Assembly (NCBI GenBank): GCA_964247295.1
Contig: CAXTTV010000164.1
Span: forward strand, 1-11,155
Direction of reading: 5' to 3'
DNA: 11,155 nucleotides
DNA from: CAXTTV01 sp964247295
Lineage (GTDB): Bacteria > Chloroflexota > Ktedonobacteria > Ktedonobacterales > Ktedonobacteraceae
In this document: positions 1 through 7,048 of the stretch, in pieces
How positions within the stretch are numbered: the first letter of the stretch is position 1
How the letters are laid out: each line of letters starts with the position of its first letter
Program-made: the position numbers and the translations under genes
Notes under the pieces: model-generated
What the model was told of the DNA's origin: nothing
The model's input: the letters and a program-made list of their open reading frames with translations, nothing else
Database searches by the model: none

Positions 1-150
1 GCGGCAAGCCTGGAGAGCGACATCTCTTTAGAGCAGCTAGACGGCGCGATGGAGAGTGCTCGCGAGATCGCCGAGCAGTTTGAAGTTGCTGGCCGGCAAT
101 TGGAGCATGGGGCTGAGCAACTGGAGCACGCGACTCAGACGCTTCTATAA
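1..150 (+). CDS. C-terminal end of an unidentified helical protein
   Basis: Frame 1 is open from the window edge to a TAA at 148-150 and gives 49 residues, ending in HATQTLL. The sequence is rich in Glu, Ala, Gln and Leu, with no Pro and few Gly. Leucines and alanines recur at roughly heptad spacing (for example AEQFEVAGRQLEHGAEQL), so it should be a continuous alpha helix, possibly a coiled coil. Such tails occur in chemoreceptor-like, HAMP-linked and structural proteins. Nothing here identifies the family, and I assign no function. It lies 54 nt upstream of the next gene on the same strand and could share its operon. The reading frame is well supported by codon pattern and stop position; the identity is open. 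Confidence 0.7.
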   Translation, partial: AASLESDISLEQLDGAMESAREIAEQFEVAGRQLEHGAEQLEHATQTLL

Positions 151-204
151 CTATGTGATTTTGTAAAAGATGATTTTGAGGCCGATGGAAAAGGGGATTG
201 CGCG

Positions 205-933
205 GTGCATACACGAGACCTTAAAGCCCTACTACAATTATTAAGCATATCGGGCCAAAGCGGTATCTTATCTCTGGAACCGCGAAATCAGGGCGGAGGT
301 CAGCAAGAATGGACCGCGCAGCTTTTGCTCTCTGAGGGAGTTGTCGCGGCTTGCCGCTTACGTTTTAGGACAGGTCATGTTGTGAGTAGCAGGGGCGAGG
401 TTATCCCATGGCTGAGTGAGAAGGGGGAGCTTACCTGGTCGCTAGAAGTAGTAGAGCACGAGCCATATGAGACACCGTTAGTGGCACCTGAATGGAACTG
501 GGTCTCGCCCGAGCCAGTGATTGTGGAACCACCTCCACCCTTGACGTTTCCTTTTCCGGGCACACAGCCTCCAAAACCACCGTCGCCCACGCCCAGTACA
601 CCGTTTCCGGTATTTCCGTCGGTTCCGCCTTTACCAAAGAGCCTGGATGATATCTCGTTTCAGGCTACTGAGTATATGGCTTCAGTTCTGAAGGAGCGAG
701 ATGAGCGCTGGCCTGAAGGCGATTTTTCGCTCTGGAGTATTCCCCGGCGTGTGCCTCGAAGCTCGATCGAAAGTCTGAGACGGGTTTTGCGTTCTAGAGA
801 GTATCGAAATCTTTTCGCTCTGGTTGACAGCAATCGCAACATAAAGGATATCGCAGCCACTTTGCGTATACCGCCTGGACGCACAGCTCGTCTATTGCAG
901 GAACTTCAGAATATTGGCGTTATTGAAATCTAG
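205..933 (+). CDS. DUF4388-like (PatA-N type) protein with proline-rich linker and C-terminal winged-helix-like domain
   Basis: The start is GTG at 205, preceded by AAGGGG at 191-196 with 8 nt spacing; the ATG at 185 is out of frame. Residues 4-80 resemble the DUF4388/PatA N-terminal fold: a helix with LKALLQLLSISGQSGILSL, then a strand ending in LLLSEGVVAACRL, then GEVIPWLSEKGEL. That domain is common in gliding and signalling proteins of cyanobacteria, myxobacteria and Chloroflexota, where it is thought to mediate interactions. Residues 102-145 are a proline-rich linker (about two in five residues are Pro). Residues 183-242 form a helical bundle with LRSREYRNLFALVDSNRNIK and IPPGRTARLLQELQNIGVIE, matching the common 'few-step winged helix' end module. 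There are no membrane segments or catalytic motifs. The next gene, a permease, starts 27 nt downstream, so co-transcription is likely. A signalling or regulatory adaptor role is inference; the DUF4388 match is by eye. Confidence 0.8.
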   Translation: MHTRDLKALLQLLSISGQSGILSLEPRNQGGGQQEWTAQLLLSEGVVAACRLRFRTGHVVSSRGEVIPWLSEKGELTWSLEVVEHEPYETPLVAPEWNWVSPEPVIVEPPPPLTFPFPGTQPPKPPSPTPSTPFPVFPSVPPLPKSLDDISFQATEYMASVLKERDERWPEGDFSLWSIPRRVPRSSIESLRRVLRSREYRNLFALVDSNRNIKDIAATLRIPPGRTARLLQELQNIGVIEI

Positions 934-960
934 ATATGTATATGAAAGCAGGATGTAAGC

Positions 961-2817
961 ATGGAACCTTTTTCCGCATCGTCAGCGGGAGGGTCGTCTT
1001 CCCCTAATCGAGGACGGCCTCAGCCTGGAAGAGGATCGTCTCTGCGCGAGCTTCCTTCTATGCATATGCGTCCGGGGCTGTTATCCCAACCTCTCAGGTC
1101 GCGACACCTTTTATTATTAGGCATAATCATCGCGTTTGTCTCGACAAATGTGACACTTTTCAATAGAGCCGGTAGCCTATCTTTTCTATACCTGGGGCTG
1201 GCTTTTCTGATCTTCCTGCTTCCAACTGCTGTTGTCTGCGCGCAGTTGTTTCGCCTGTTTCCGGGAGAGGGAGCCGTCTACCTTTGGGCCAATAAAGCCT
1301 TTGGCAGCTTCTGGAATACCTTCCTGGGATTTTTCTGCCACTGGCTCCCTGGCCTGCTAGGGATGAGTATTGGCGCGGTCTGGTCCTTAAACTTCGCCAG
1401 AGCGCTCTGGCCTCAATTTTTCCAGGCCTCCTGGATGCAGGGGGTTGTATGTTTGGTCGTATTGCTGGTTTCTCTTCTGCTTTGCTCCCTGCCTTTGCGC
1501 TCTGTTCTACTTATTCTTGGTTTTATTTTTAGTAGCTATGTATTTCTCGTGTTGATGATTGGAGGGTCCGCGATTTTCTGGCTCGCTGGTGGTCATCCTG
1601 CTCATATTACCGTGCCCGCATTTACCAATATGCGGTTGGTACCATTTCGCTGGCCGTTTTTCGCTGCGGTCATCGCATCGCTGGTAGGGTTGGAAGCACC
1701 TCTCAATATGGGAGGCGAGCTCCAGGAGCGCAAAAACATAGGGTGGTACCTGTTCTGGGCGGTAGTGCTGGTCACCACAGGGTATCTTTTTATGAGTTTT
1801 AGTTCCTTGTCGGTTCTACCAGCCCAGGCTGCCAGCGATCCCCTCCAGTTGGTAAGTATTCCGGGGCGCGTCTTCCTTGGCCCAGCAGGTCAGTTTATGC
1901 AACAGATCGCTAACATTTTAATGCTTTTGTATTCTTTAGCGTTTACCATGACGTTTAATCTCGTGTTTTCACGCCTGCTCTTGGTGGTAGCCATTGATCA
2001 TCGGCTACCTCGTTTTTTCAGGTGTGTAACCAGAGTACAGGTGCCTTTTAATGCAATGCTCGTGCAAACCATACTGAATATGCTAATGATTACCGGTATC
2101 TTTGTAGTTGTTCCTTTGTTTTGGCCGGCGAAGCCAAACCTTTCCACCCTGGTCTACCTGTTGATAACGGCTGGAAGCTCAGTGATCTGGAACCTCTCGT
2201 TAATTGGTTTGTTTTTTGGGGCGTTAATCATCTTTTGGCGGTATCATAAAGATCTGGCTGATAAAAGGTTATTGCCCATATTTGTGCTTATACTGTCTGC
2301 CATCGTGGGTAGTGGAGCTGCGGCGATCGCAATGTATGGTGTACTCTTTGGTGGTTCGCCTCTGCCTTCCATGTTGAATGATGAAGATTGGACGTACTGG
2401 GTGCTGTTGATCGTCTTAAGTGCCCTGGCTTTGGGAGCTGCCTATAGCTTTCTGGCCCCAGAAGCTGAGGACCTGGTCGCGCTTCTCAACGAGACAAGTC
2501 CAGTGAATGTGCCAGCCCAGGGTCCAGGGCTGGCCTCCCAGTTGCTTTCAATGTCGCAGCAGACGACCGGGCAGATCCCCCTGGAGGGTCCTTCACTCCT
2601 GGTGAGCAACTCATCGTCTTTAAGCGGATCACTGCTGCCCCCTGAAGCCGATTCTTTAGCAACTCAGAATGCGTTTGGGGACTCATTTGGAGGGCGGCCC
2701 TCGGGTGCATTACCGCCGAACCCATTGGTTAAACCACCTTTAGATCAACCCCAGAATTTTTTCGGGCCTCCCTCGGGGCTACAAAAGAGGCCTGAAGATC
2801 CTCAAAATCAAGTATAG
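961..2817 (+). CDS. APC-superfamily amino acid permease with extended polar tail
   Basis: The start is ATG at 961, with AGG at 950-952 about 8 nt upstream. The 618 residues hold about 12 hydrophobic segments (roughly 49-68, 73-97, 118-141, 160-180, 182-208, 231-248, 261-285, 312-342, 362-388, 396-426, 437-462, 477-498), the APC/LeuT-fold count. Between TM2 and TM3 is FPGEGAVYLWANKAFG, close to the P-x-(E)GG-x-Y-x-W signature of amino-acid permeases. TM6 with its following loop (ASLVGLEAPLNMGGELQERK) carries the family's E-x(6)-E-pattern. The substrate is probably an amino acid, amine or similar metabolite, but it cannot be named from sequence. Two oddities stand out: about 45 polar residues before TM1 (Ser, Pro, Arg), and about 120 low-complexity residues after the last TM (Ser, Pro, Leu, Gln, Asn), against an APC norm of 430-500 residues in total. 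The gene sits 27 nt after the DUF4388-like gene, probably in the same operon. Confidence 0.88.
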   Translation: MEPFSASSAGGSSSPNRGRPQPGRGSSLRELPSMHMRPGLLSQPLRSRHLLLLGIIIAFVSTNVTLFNRAGSLSFLYLGLAFLIFLLPTAVVCAQLFRLFPGEGAVYLWANKAFGSFWNTFLGFFCHWLPGLLGMSIGAVWSLNFARALWPQFFQASWMQGVVCLVVLLVSLLLCSLPLRSVLLILGFIFSSYVFLVLMIGGSAIFWLAGGHPAHITVPAFTNMRLVPFRWPFFAAVIASLVGLEAPLNMGGELQERKNIGWYLFWAVVLVTTGYLFMSFSSLSVLPAQAASDPLQLVSIPGRVFLGPAGQFMQQIANILMLLYSLAFTMTFNLVFSRLLLVVAIDHRLPRFFRCVTRVQVPFNAMLVQTILNMLMITGIFVVVPLFWPAKPNLSTLVYLLITAGSSVIWNLSLIGLFFGALIIFWRYHKDLADKRLLPIFVLILSAIVGSGAAAIAMYGVLFGGSPLPSMLNDEDWTYWVLLIVLSALALGAAYSFLAPEAEDLVALLNETSPVNVPAQGPGLASQLLSMSQQTTGQIPLEGPSLLVSNSSSLSGSLLPPEADSLATQNAFGDSFGGRPSGALPPNPLVKPPLDQPQNFFGPPSGLQKRPEDPQNQV

Positions 2818-2838
2818 CTCTTATGCGATTGAGGATCT
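2796..2838. repeat. 10-bp perfect inverted repeat straddling the permease stop codon
   Basis: AGATCCTCAA at 2796-2805 is exactly matched by its reverse complement TTGAGGATCT at 2829-2838, with a 23-nt spacer containing the permease stop codon (2815-2817). RNA from either strand could form a 10-bp stem. There is no T-run just after the stem on the plus strand (an A7 run follows instead). On the minus strand, T7 precedes the stem rather than following it. It is therefore not a textbook intrinsic terminator for either convergent gene. A transcript-end or stability hairpin is possible, and so is chance. Confidence 0.45.
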
Positions 2839-2910
2839 CAAAAAAAGGTTCGCGCCATCCTTTCCTCGTTTGGTAGAGAGAAGAATGGCGTGAAAAGGTG
2901 CGCAGGTTTT

Positions 2911-4536
2911 CTATCGAACCTGGACTTGAACTTTATGATACCCGGTAGCCCCTTTAGGAACTGTAAACTGATCGCGTGTCTCCTGGAGGTTTCCTTCACC
3001 ATCGGTTGCGCGGGACATAAGTGTATAGCGTCCAGGGGCAGGTGCGCGCCACGGCCAGGACCAGAGTACCCAGGTATCCTTTGAAAGTGGAGGCTGAAGT
3101 GTTGCCTCATTCCAGGTTGTGCCGTTATCTGTACTGATCTCAACTTTCTTGATCCCCCGGCTGCCACCATAGGCGACTCCACCAACTTCAACCATACCGG
3201 CGACTGAGATAGACCCCTGGGGCCGATCGATCCGGGTCCAGGTATGGAGTGGACCGTTATACCATCCCTGGTCGGAGTACAGGCCGCCGACGAAATGATC
3301 TGTCAGTTCAACACGGTTTACCCACTTTGGGTTCTCTTCGCCATATCGGCCAGGGATCAGTACGCGTATAGGATAGCCATGTTTCTGGGGTAGCACCTCG
3401 CCATTCATGCGGTAGGCCAGTAAAGCCTCTACAGCCAGCACCTCTTCAAGAGGTAGGCTCATATTATAGCCATCAACGCTGGAGAAGGCCACATATTTCG
3501 CGTCAGGCGCGGCCCCCCCATGTAAATCTATCAACGTCTTTAATGAGACACCTTGCCAGATAGCAGTACTGATACGCGGGCCTCCAATAGGATTTGAGAT
3601 GCATTCAAGCGTGATCGCGCGCGAAGTTGAGGGCAGTTTCTGAAAATCCTCATATGTATAACTGCCACCTTGCTTAAACAGACCACCCACATCAAGTTTC
3701 CAGTTCCCACTGGTTGGTGTAGGGTCGATCACATTTTGCGTCACAATATAATGTTCACTATTTGGAGTGATAGGTGGAGTAAAGCCATTGTGGGGAGGTG
3801 GACTGGCCCCATCATAGGAGGTATAGCGGTCCAGATATTGTGAGAGCATGCCCGCTGTTCCAAGGCCCGCGCCCAGTCCGAGCGCGGCGACTCCAGCCCG
3901 GCTGAGGAGGGCTCGGCGACCCTGGGCGCGAGCATTTCCTTCAGATGGAGCGATTTTTGGAAGCAGGGCGCGATAGCCCAGACAAAGAACGACCGCGAAG
4001 ACCAGGAAATCGGCGAGCAAAGCAAGCACATTGAACAAGCGCTCTTGATCGACTGTATATCCATAGAGGTTCTGGCGCAGTTCGTCCCAGAAGAGCACAC
4101 AGCCAATCAGAGTCATCGCCAGGCCAAATCCCACCGCAGTCAACCATTCGCGTCGTGAAGGGCGATATCCCTGGGCCGGTAATGGTACTCGAACAATCGC
4201 GGCATAGAGAGCCGCAAGGATTACTCCCAACGCGATCATCCCCAGCAGAGCCAGACCCAATGGAGTCGTTTTTGAGTTAGGAGAGAAGCGAACGAGAAAA
4301 CCAACAAACGTACCAGCATCCAGACGCTTTAAGGTAAAATAGCTAAATAGCTCAACTGGTGTTGGGGTGCCAGCCACCAGACGAAGAAACAGCATAAGCG
4401 CGACAGAGGTCAGACTGGCAACCAGACCAGACCCCAGGCCGGAGAGTAAAGACGGGAGAGATTTGCGAAAACGCGGTAGTAACCCAGGGGAAGGGCGTAT
4501 ATCTGCCTTCGACTCAGGTTGATCTATATCTTGCAT
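2911..4536 (-). CDS. Membrane-anchored sulfite-oxidase-type molybdopterin oxidoreductase with internal Tat-like signal
   Basis: The ATG at 4536 has AAGGA 7 nt upstream. Residues 31-55, 91-115, 131-150 and 167-191 are four hydrophobic segments. GRRALLSRAGVAALGLGAG at 206-224 then gives a twin arginine followed by a fifth hydrophobic stretch. Residues 262-435 are the Mo-pterin domain of the sulfite oxidase family: YIVTQNVIDPTP, then TLECISNPIGG with the expected Mo-ligand Cys312, then IWQGVSLKTLI, PIRVLIPGRYGEENPKWV and LTDHFVGG. Residues 440-527 are the Ig-like Mo-co dimerisation domain (VGGVAYGGSRGIKKVEISTD, RATDGEGNLQ). No haem b5 or cytochrome domain is fused and no electron-transfer partner gene is adjacent. 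With a cytoplasmic N terminus, TM5 places the Mo domain outside, consistent with folding and cofactor insertion in the cytoplasm and Tat export. The substrate is unknown; sulfite, sulfoxide or another small oxyanion are family possibilities. It converges on the permease and diverges from the AI-2E gene. Confidence 0.93.
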   Translation of the reverse strand: MQDIDQPESKADIRPSPGLLPRFRKSLPSLLSGLGSGLVASLTSVALMLFLRLVAGTPTPVELFSYFTLKRLDAGTFVGFLVRFSPNSKTTPLGLALLGMIALGVILAALYAAIVRVPLPAQGYRPSRREWLTAVGFGLAMTLIGCVLFWDELRQNLYGYTVDQERLFNVLALLADFLVFAVVLCLGYRALLPKIAPSEGNARAQGRRALLSRAGVAALGLGAGLGTAGMLSQYLDRYTSYDGASPPPHNGFTPPITPNSEHYIVTQNVIDPTPTSGNWKLDVGGLFKQGGSYTYEDFQKLPSTSRAITLECISNPIGGPRISTAIWQGVSLKTLIDLHGGAAPDAKYVAFSSVDGYNMSLPLEEVLAVEALLAYRMNGEVLPQKHGYPIRVLIPGRYGEENPKWVNRVELTDHFVGGLYSDQGWYNGPLHTWTRIDRPQGSISVAGMVEVGGVAYGGSRGIKKVEISTDNGTTWNEATLQPPLSKDTWVLWSWPWRAPAPGRYTLMSRATDGEGNLQETRDQFTVPKGATGYHKVQVQVR

Positions 4537-4713
4537 GAAAGATCCTTTTAGAGAAGATGAAGAAAAACATTCGGGTTCTCTATGCTACCACAAAGATATC
4601 CGTCAGGTATCACGTTGGCGAAGCCATATTTTTACGTAGAAGTACCGATGTCTCCATAATTACTGACCTCTTGCATCTTTTTTGTATCAGTCTCAGGTTT
4701 CTGGTGCGTCCTA

Positions 4714-4754
4714 TATACTGACTCACAAGGATAAAAAAAGATTTATAGTGGAGG
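4714..4754 (+). promoter_or_regulatory. -10-like box and strong Shine-Dalgarno ahead of the AI-2E transporter
   Basis: TATACT at 4714-4719 resembles a sigma-70 -10 box (5 of 6), but there is no good -35 at 16-18 nt; the nearest TTG-type box (TTGTAT, 4682-4687) is 26 nt away. GTGGAGG at 4748-4754 is a convincing ribosome-binding site 5 nt before the ATG at 4760. The ribosome-binding site is secure and the promoter is weak. The rest of the 223-bp divergent region (4537-4759) shows no gene or further clear site. Confidence 0.35.
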
Positions 4755-4759
4755 CATAG

Positions 4760-5902
4760 ATGCAGGAGCGTATCACACACAATCTGGAGCAAGAGGATCA
4801 AAGCACATCCAGAAACTGGATGAAGTGGCTGATTATCTCTTTAACCGTGCTGACCTGGCTGGTCCTGACAGGTGTAACCATTTGGCTACTCAGTTTTTTA
4901 ACCAGCACTCTGATTATCCTGCTTATTGCGTCTTTACTGGCATACGCGCTGACTCCAGCCGTGCGTTTTTTGCAAAGATATATGTCCGCGACTTTTGCGG
5001 TCGCTCTCATTTTTCTTCTTCTGTTCCTGGCACTCAGCGGCCTGATCTATCTTATCGTCAGGACCAGCACTGCGCAGATTGCTTCCTTAACACACAACAT
5101 TCAAATGATAGTTCAGCAAGGAGGGGACGCGCAACTGGCCCCGATTGGGGATCTTTTAAATCGTCTGGGGATAGATCAACAGGAGCTCAAGCAGTTGGGT
5201 CAACAGGTAGTGGGTCAGTTGCAGCAAGCAATCCGGTTGTTAGTTCCAGCCTTGAGCAGTACCTTCTCCATCTTTTTTAACATTATTCTAGTCGCAACTC
5301 TTAGCGTGTATCTACTGTTTAACGGTGAGAGGATTATCGGGTGGTTGCGTCAGAACGCGCCAAAGAGCCAGAGGAACCGCATCAACTTTCTTCTTGATAC
5401 TCTTGGGCGTGTAGTTGGCGGTTATATTCGAGGGCAATTACTTGACTCCACGATCATGAGCATCTTAACGGGAGTTGGGCTGGCGATTATCGGTGTGCCG
5501 TATGCTGTATTCCTAGGAGTATTTTCTTTTCTCTTTAGCTTTATACCTATAGTTGGAGCTTTTGCCACAGCAGCCTTGAGCATCTTACTGGCACTGACTC
5601 AGGGTTGGCAGCAAGCTTTGATCACCCTGGTATATGTGATAGCTTTACAGTTGTTTGAAGCACAGTTTATCATTCCGAAGGTGATTGGGCGCTCGGTTGG
5701 TCTGCATCCACTGGTAGCTTTGATTGCCCTGGTAGGTGTGGGGGAAATTTTAGGACCTTTAGGGGCATTACTTGCGTCACCAACGGCTGGATTGATGCAA
5801 GCCTTGCTGATTGCGGGTTGGATGGCTTGGCGGCAGCGCCACCCTCAGGAATTTACCGAAACAGTGCCAGAGGAGATTGATGCGGAGGTTGATCGTGTGT
5901 AG
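4760..5902 (+). CDS. AI-2E family transporter (UPF0118/PerM-type permease)
   Basis: The 380 residues have the usual family length and plan. An N-terminal cluster of hydrophobic segments (about 22-45, 47-66, 78-101) is followed by a soluble amphipathic stretch (about 102-160, LGIDQQELKQLGQQVVGQLQ) and then further segments from about 163 to 355. The diagnostic C-terminal half is present: GGYIRGQLLDSTIMSILTGV, GVPYAVFLGV, FIPIVGAFATAALSI, FEAQFIIPKVIGRSVGLHPL, then LGPLGALLASPTAGLMQALL. Named members export autoinducer-2 (TqsA) or act in Na+/H+ exchange; most are uncharacterised, so the substrate here is unknown. No luxS or lsr gene is nearby to favour signalling. The start is fixed by GTGGAGG 5 nt upstream. 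It runs away from the molybdoenzyme and converges, with only 41 nt between stops, on the degenerate kinase-like gene. Confidence 0.92.
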   Translation: MQERITHNLEQEDQSTSRNWMKWLIISLTVLTWLVLTGVTIWLLSFLTSTLIILLIASLLAYALTPAVRFLQRYMSATFAVALIFLLLFLALSGLIYLIVRTSTAQIASLTHNIQMIVQQGGDAQLAPIGDLLNRLGIDQQELKQLGQQVVGQLQQAIRLLVPALSSTFSIFFNIILVATLSVYLLFNGERIIGWLRQNAPKSQRNRINFLLDTLGRVVGGYIRGQLLDSTIMSILTGVGLAIIGVPYAVFLGVFSFLFSFIPIVGAFATAALSILLALTQGWQQALITLVYVIALQLFEAQFIIPKVIGRSVGLHPLVALIALVGVGEILGPLGALLASPTAGLMQALLIAGWMAWRQRHPQEFTETVPEEIDAEVDRV

Positions 5903-5943
5903 GCCAGCACGTAAACGCTCAGTTGTCCATGAAAATTAATCTG

Positions 5944-6843
5944 CTAGCTCCCAGTTTTTTTGCTATCAGTTCCAGCCGGTTGCGTTCCTTGTTCCTCTTC
6001 CAAAGGAAGCTGAATGGTCACCGCGCGCTTGCCAGCGGCACGCATGGGTGTTGGTAGATGTACCTCACGTTTCGCAACCTGGGTATGCGCGGCTTTAATG
6101 ACATCCCCAACCAGTCTTTGCTGACGCTCCAATTTTTCATCGGCCTGATCCAATAGCCGTTGGATGGCAATCACCTTACTTGCCTGTTCGGCTGGAGTGA
6201 GTTTCCCATGTTTTAATAGCGTAGTCAGATGACCGCGAGTGATTTCCAGATCTTCCTGAAGGCGAGTCGAATTGGCTTTCAGCTCGCGACTAGTAATTGT
6301 CAGAAAATCCTCAATCTGACGGTTCGCGGCATTGAGAGATTGTTCGCGGGCCTCATTCTGTTCTTGAAGGACAGGATCTTCTTGTTTCGCTATATAACGA
6401 GATGGTATCAGCAGGCTGAGCAGACAACCGCAGATCAGGAGTAAGACCAGGTAAATTTGTTGCAAGAGCGGGATCGAGAAATTAGGAGCGGCCAGGATCT
6501 CAGCAGTCAGCAGGGAGATAGTAGCGATAGCCGCGCTTACCAGACCGGTAAAATGGTTCCAGTAAATGCTGAGGATAGCGGTCAGGCAGAGTAAGATGGG
6601 GCAGGCGATAACCCAAAAGACAGAGGCGTTCAAAAAATAAACGGCAGCCGCGACAATCAGAATTGGCAGAGCGATCGCACCCAGATAGCCTGGGAACGCG
6701 CGTGCCGATCGCAGGTGAGCCACAGGCTGTCTCTGTAAACTTTTCCACGTTAACATCCCTGGTGAGGCTTGTTTCGCCACTGACATCTTTCCCATAGGTT
6801 TCACATTTTCCGGGAGGGATTGTGCTTCCCGTTTCTGATTCAT
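5944..6843 (-). CDS. Four-TM protein with degenerate HisKA-like region (kinase-dead sensor remnant)
   Basis: The ATG at 6843 is chosen because GGAG lies 6 nt upstream; a TTG at 6855 and an ATG at 6849 would be buried in or beside that site. The 299 residues show four membrane segments at about 52-74, 76-94, 99-118 and 126-147, arranged like the KdpD-type DUF4118 sensor module. A helical region then runs from about 155 to 255. Within it, DFLTITSRELKANSTRL at 179-195 aligns by eye with the histidine-kinase H box (F-L-x-x-x-S-H-E-L-R-T-P-L), but Arg186 stands where the phosphorylated His belongs and the Pro is lost. ERQQRLVGDVIKAAHTQVAK and REVHLP match the second HisKA helix and its usual exit. 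No ATPase domain follows; the protein ends in a 45-residue polar tail. It should be membrane-bound and unable to autophosphorylate. A scaffold or inhibitor role, or plain decay, is open. No response regulator is adjacent. Confidence 0.75.
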   Translation of the reverse strand: MNQKREAQSLPENVKPMGKMSVAKQASPGMLTWKSLQRQPVAHLRSARAFPGYLGAIALPILIVAAAVYFLNASVFWVIACPILLCLTAILSIYWNHFTGLVSAAIATISLLTAEILAAPNFSIPLLQQIYLVLLLICGCLLSLLIPSRYIAKQEDPVLQEQNEAREQSLNAANRQIEDFLTITSRELKANSTRLQEDLEITRGHLTTLLKHGKLTPAEQASKVIAIQRLLDQADEKLERQQRLVGDVIKAAHTQVAKREVHLPTPMRAAGKRAVTIQLPLEEEQGTQPAGTDSKKTGS

Positions 6844-6904
6844 TATCATCTCCAATCAAAAAGTGCTGACCGCGCGCTCAATAGACATAAATCGCCCTGG
6901 ATTT

Positions 6905-6933
6905 AGCATACGACAGACCTGCGATTTTCGCAA
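6905..6933 (-). promoter_or_regulatory. Possible sigma-70 promoter for the kinase-like gene
   Basis: Read on the minus strand, TTGCGA (6933-6928), a 17-nt spacer and TATGCT (6910-6905) each match 4 of 6 consensus bases, about 60 nt before the ATG at 6843. The -35 overlaps a small dyad, TGCGA-ttt-TCGCA (6920-6932), which could be an operator. This is a pattern match only. Confidence 0.3.
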
Positions 6934-6987
6934 CAAAAGGGGCAGTTTTTGGGGGGCACATATGGACTTTCGGGTCATTTACAACGT

Positions 6988-7029
6988 AAAAAAGTGAGCA
7001 CTAAGGACATATTCCTTATTGATGCTCAC
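6988..7029 (-). terminator. Intrinsic terminator of the DoxX-like gene
   Basis: On the minus strand, GTGAGCA (7029-7023) pairs perfectly with TGCTCAC (7000-6994). Inside, TAAGGA and TCCTTA pair as well (7002-7007 with 7013-7018, 5-nt loop), giving a 7-bp plus 6-bp stem split by an asymmetric bulge. Six T residues follow directly (complement of A6 at 6988-6993). It starts 19 nt after the DoxX stop codon. The T-run is on the correct side for minus-strand transcription only. Confidence 0.85.
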
Positions 7030-7048
7030 CTTGATGGTTTTCTATCTT

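Noticed and set aside
4610..4801. A 63-codon minus-strand frame crossing the molybdoenzyme/AI-2E intergenic region.
   Set aside because: It overlaps the AI-2E start and its ribosome site, has no Shine-Dalgarno, and its composition (Cys, Ile, Arg rich) is that of translated non-coding DNA.
5941..5961. T7 run just inside the 3' end of the kinase-like gene, as a plus-strand terminator for the AI-2E gene.
   Set aside because: No convincing stem precedes the T-run on the plus strand; the run encodes the Lys-Lys near the C terminus of the minus-strand protein.
2323..6678. Two copies of GCGATCGC (2323-2330 and 6671-6678), the cyanobacterial HIP1 octamer.
   Set aside because: Two copies in 11 kb is only a mild excess at this base composition and far from the density of HIP1-rich cyanobacteria.
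6962..6997. Mini-ORF MDFRVIYNVKK on the plus strand with a G6 run upstream.
   Set aside because: Eleven codons, an imperfect ribosome site, and it runs into the DoxX terminator; more likely chance.
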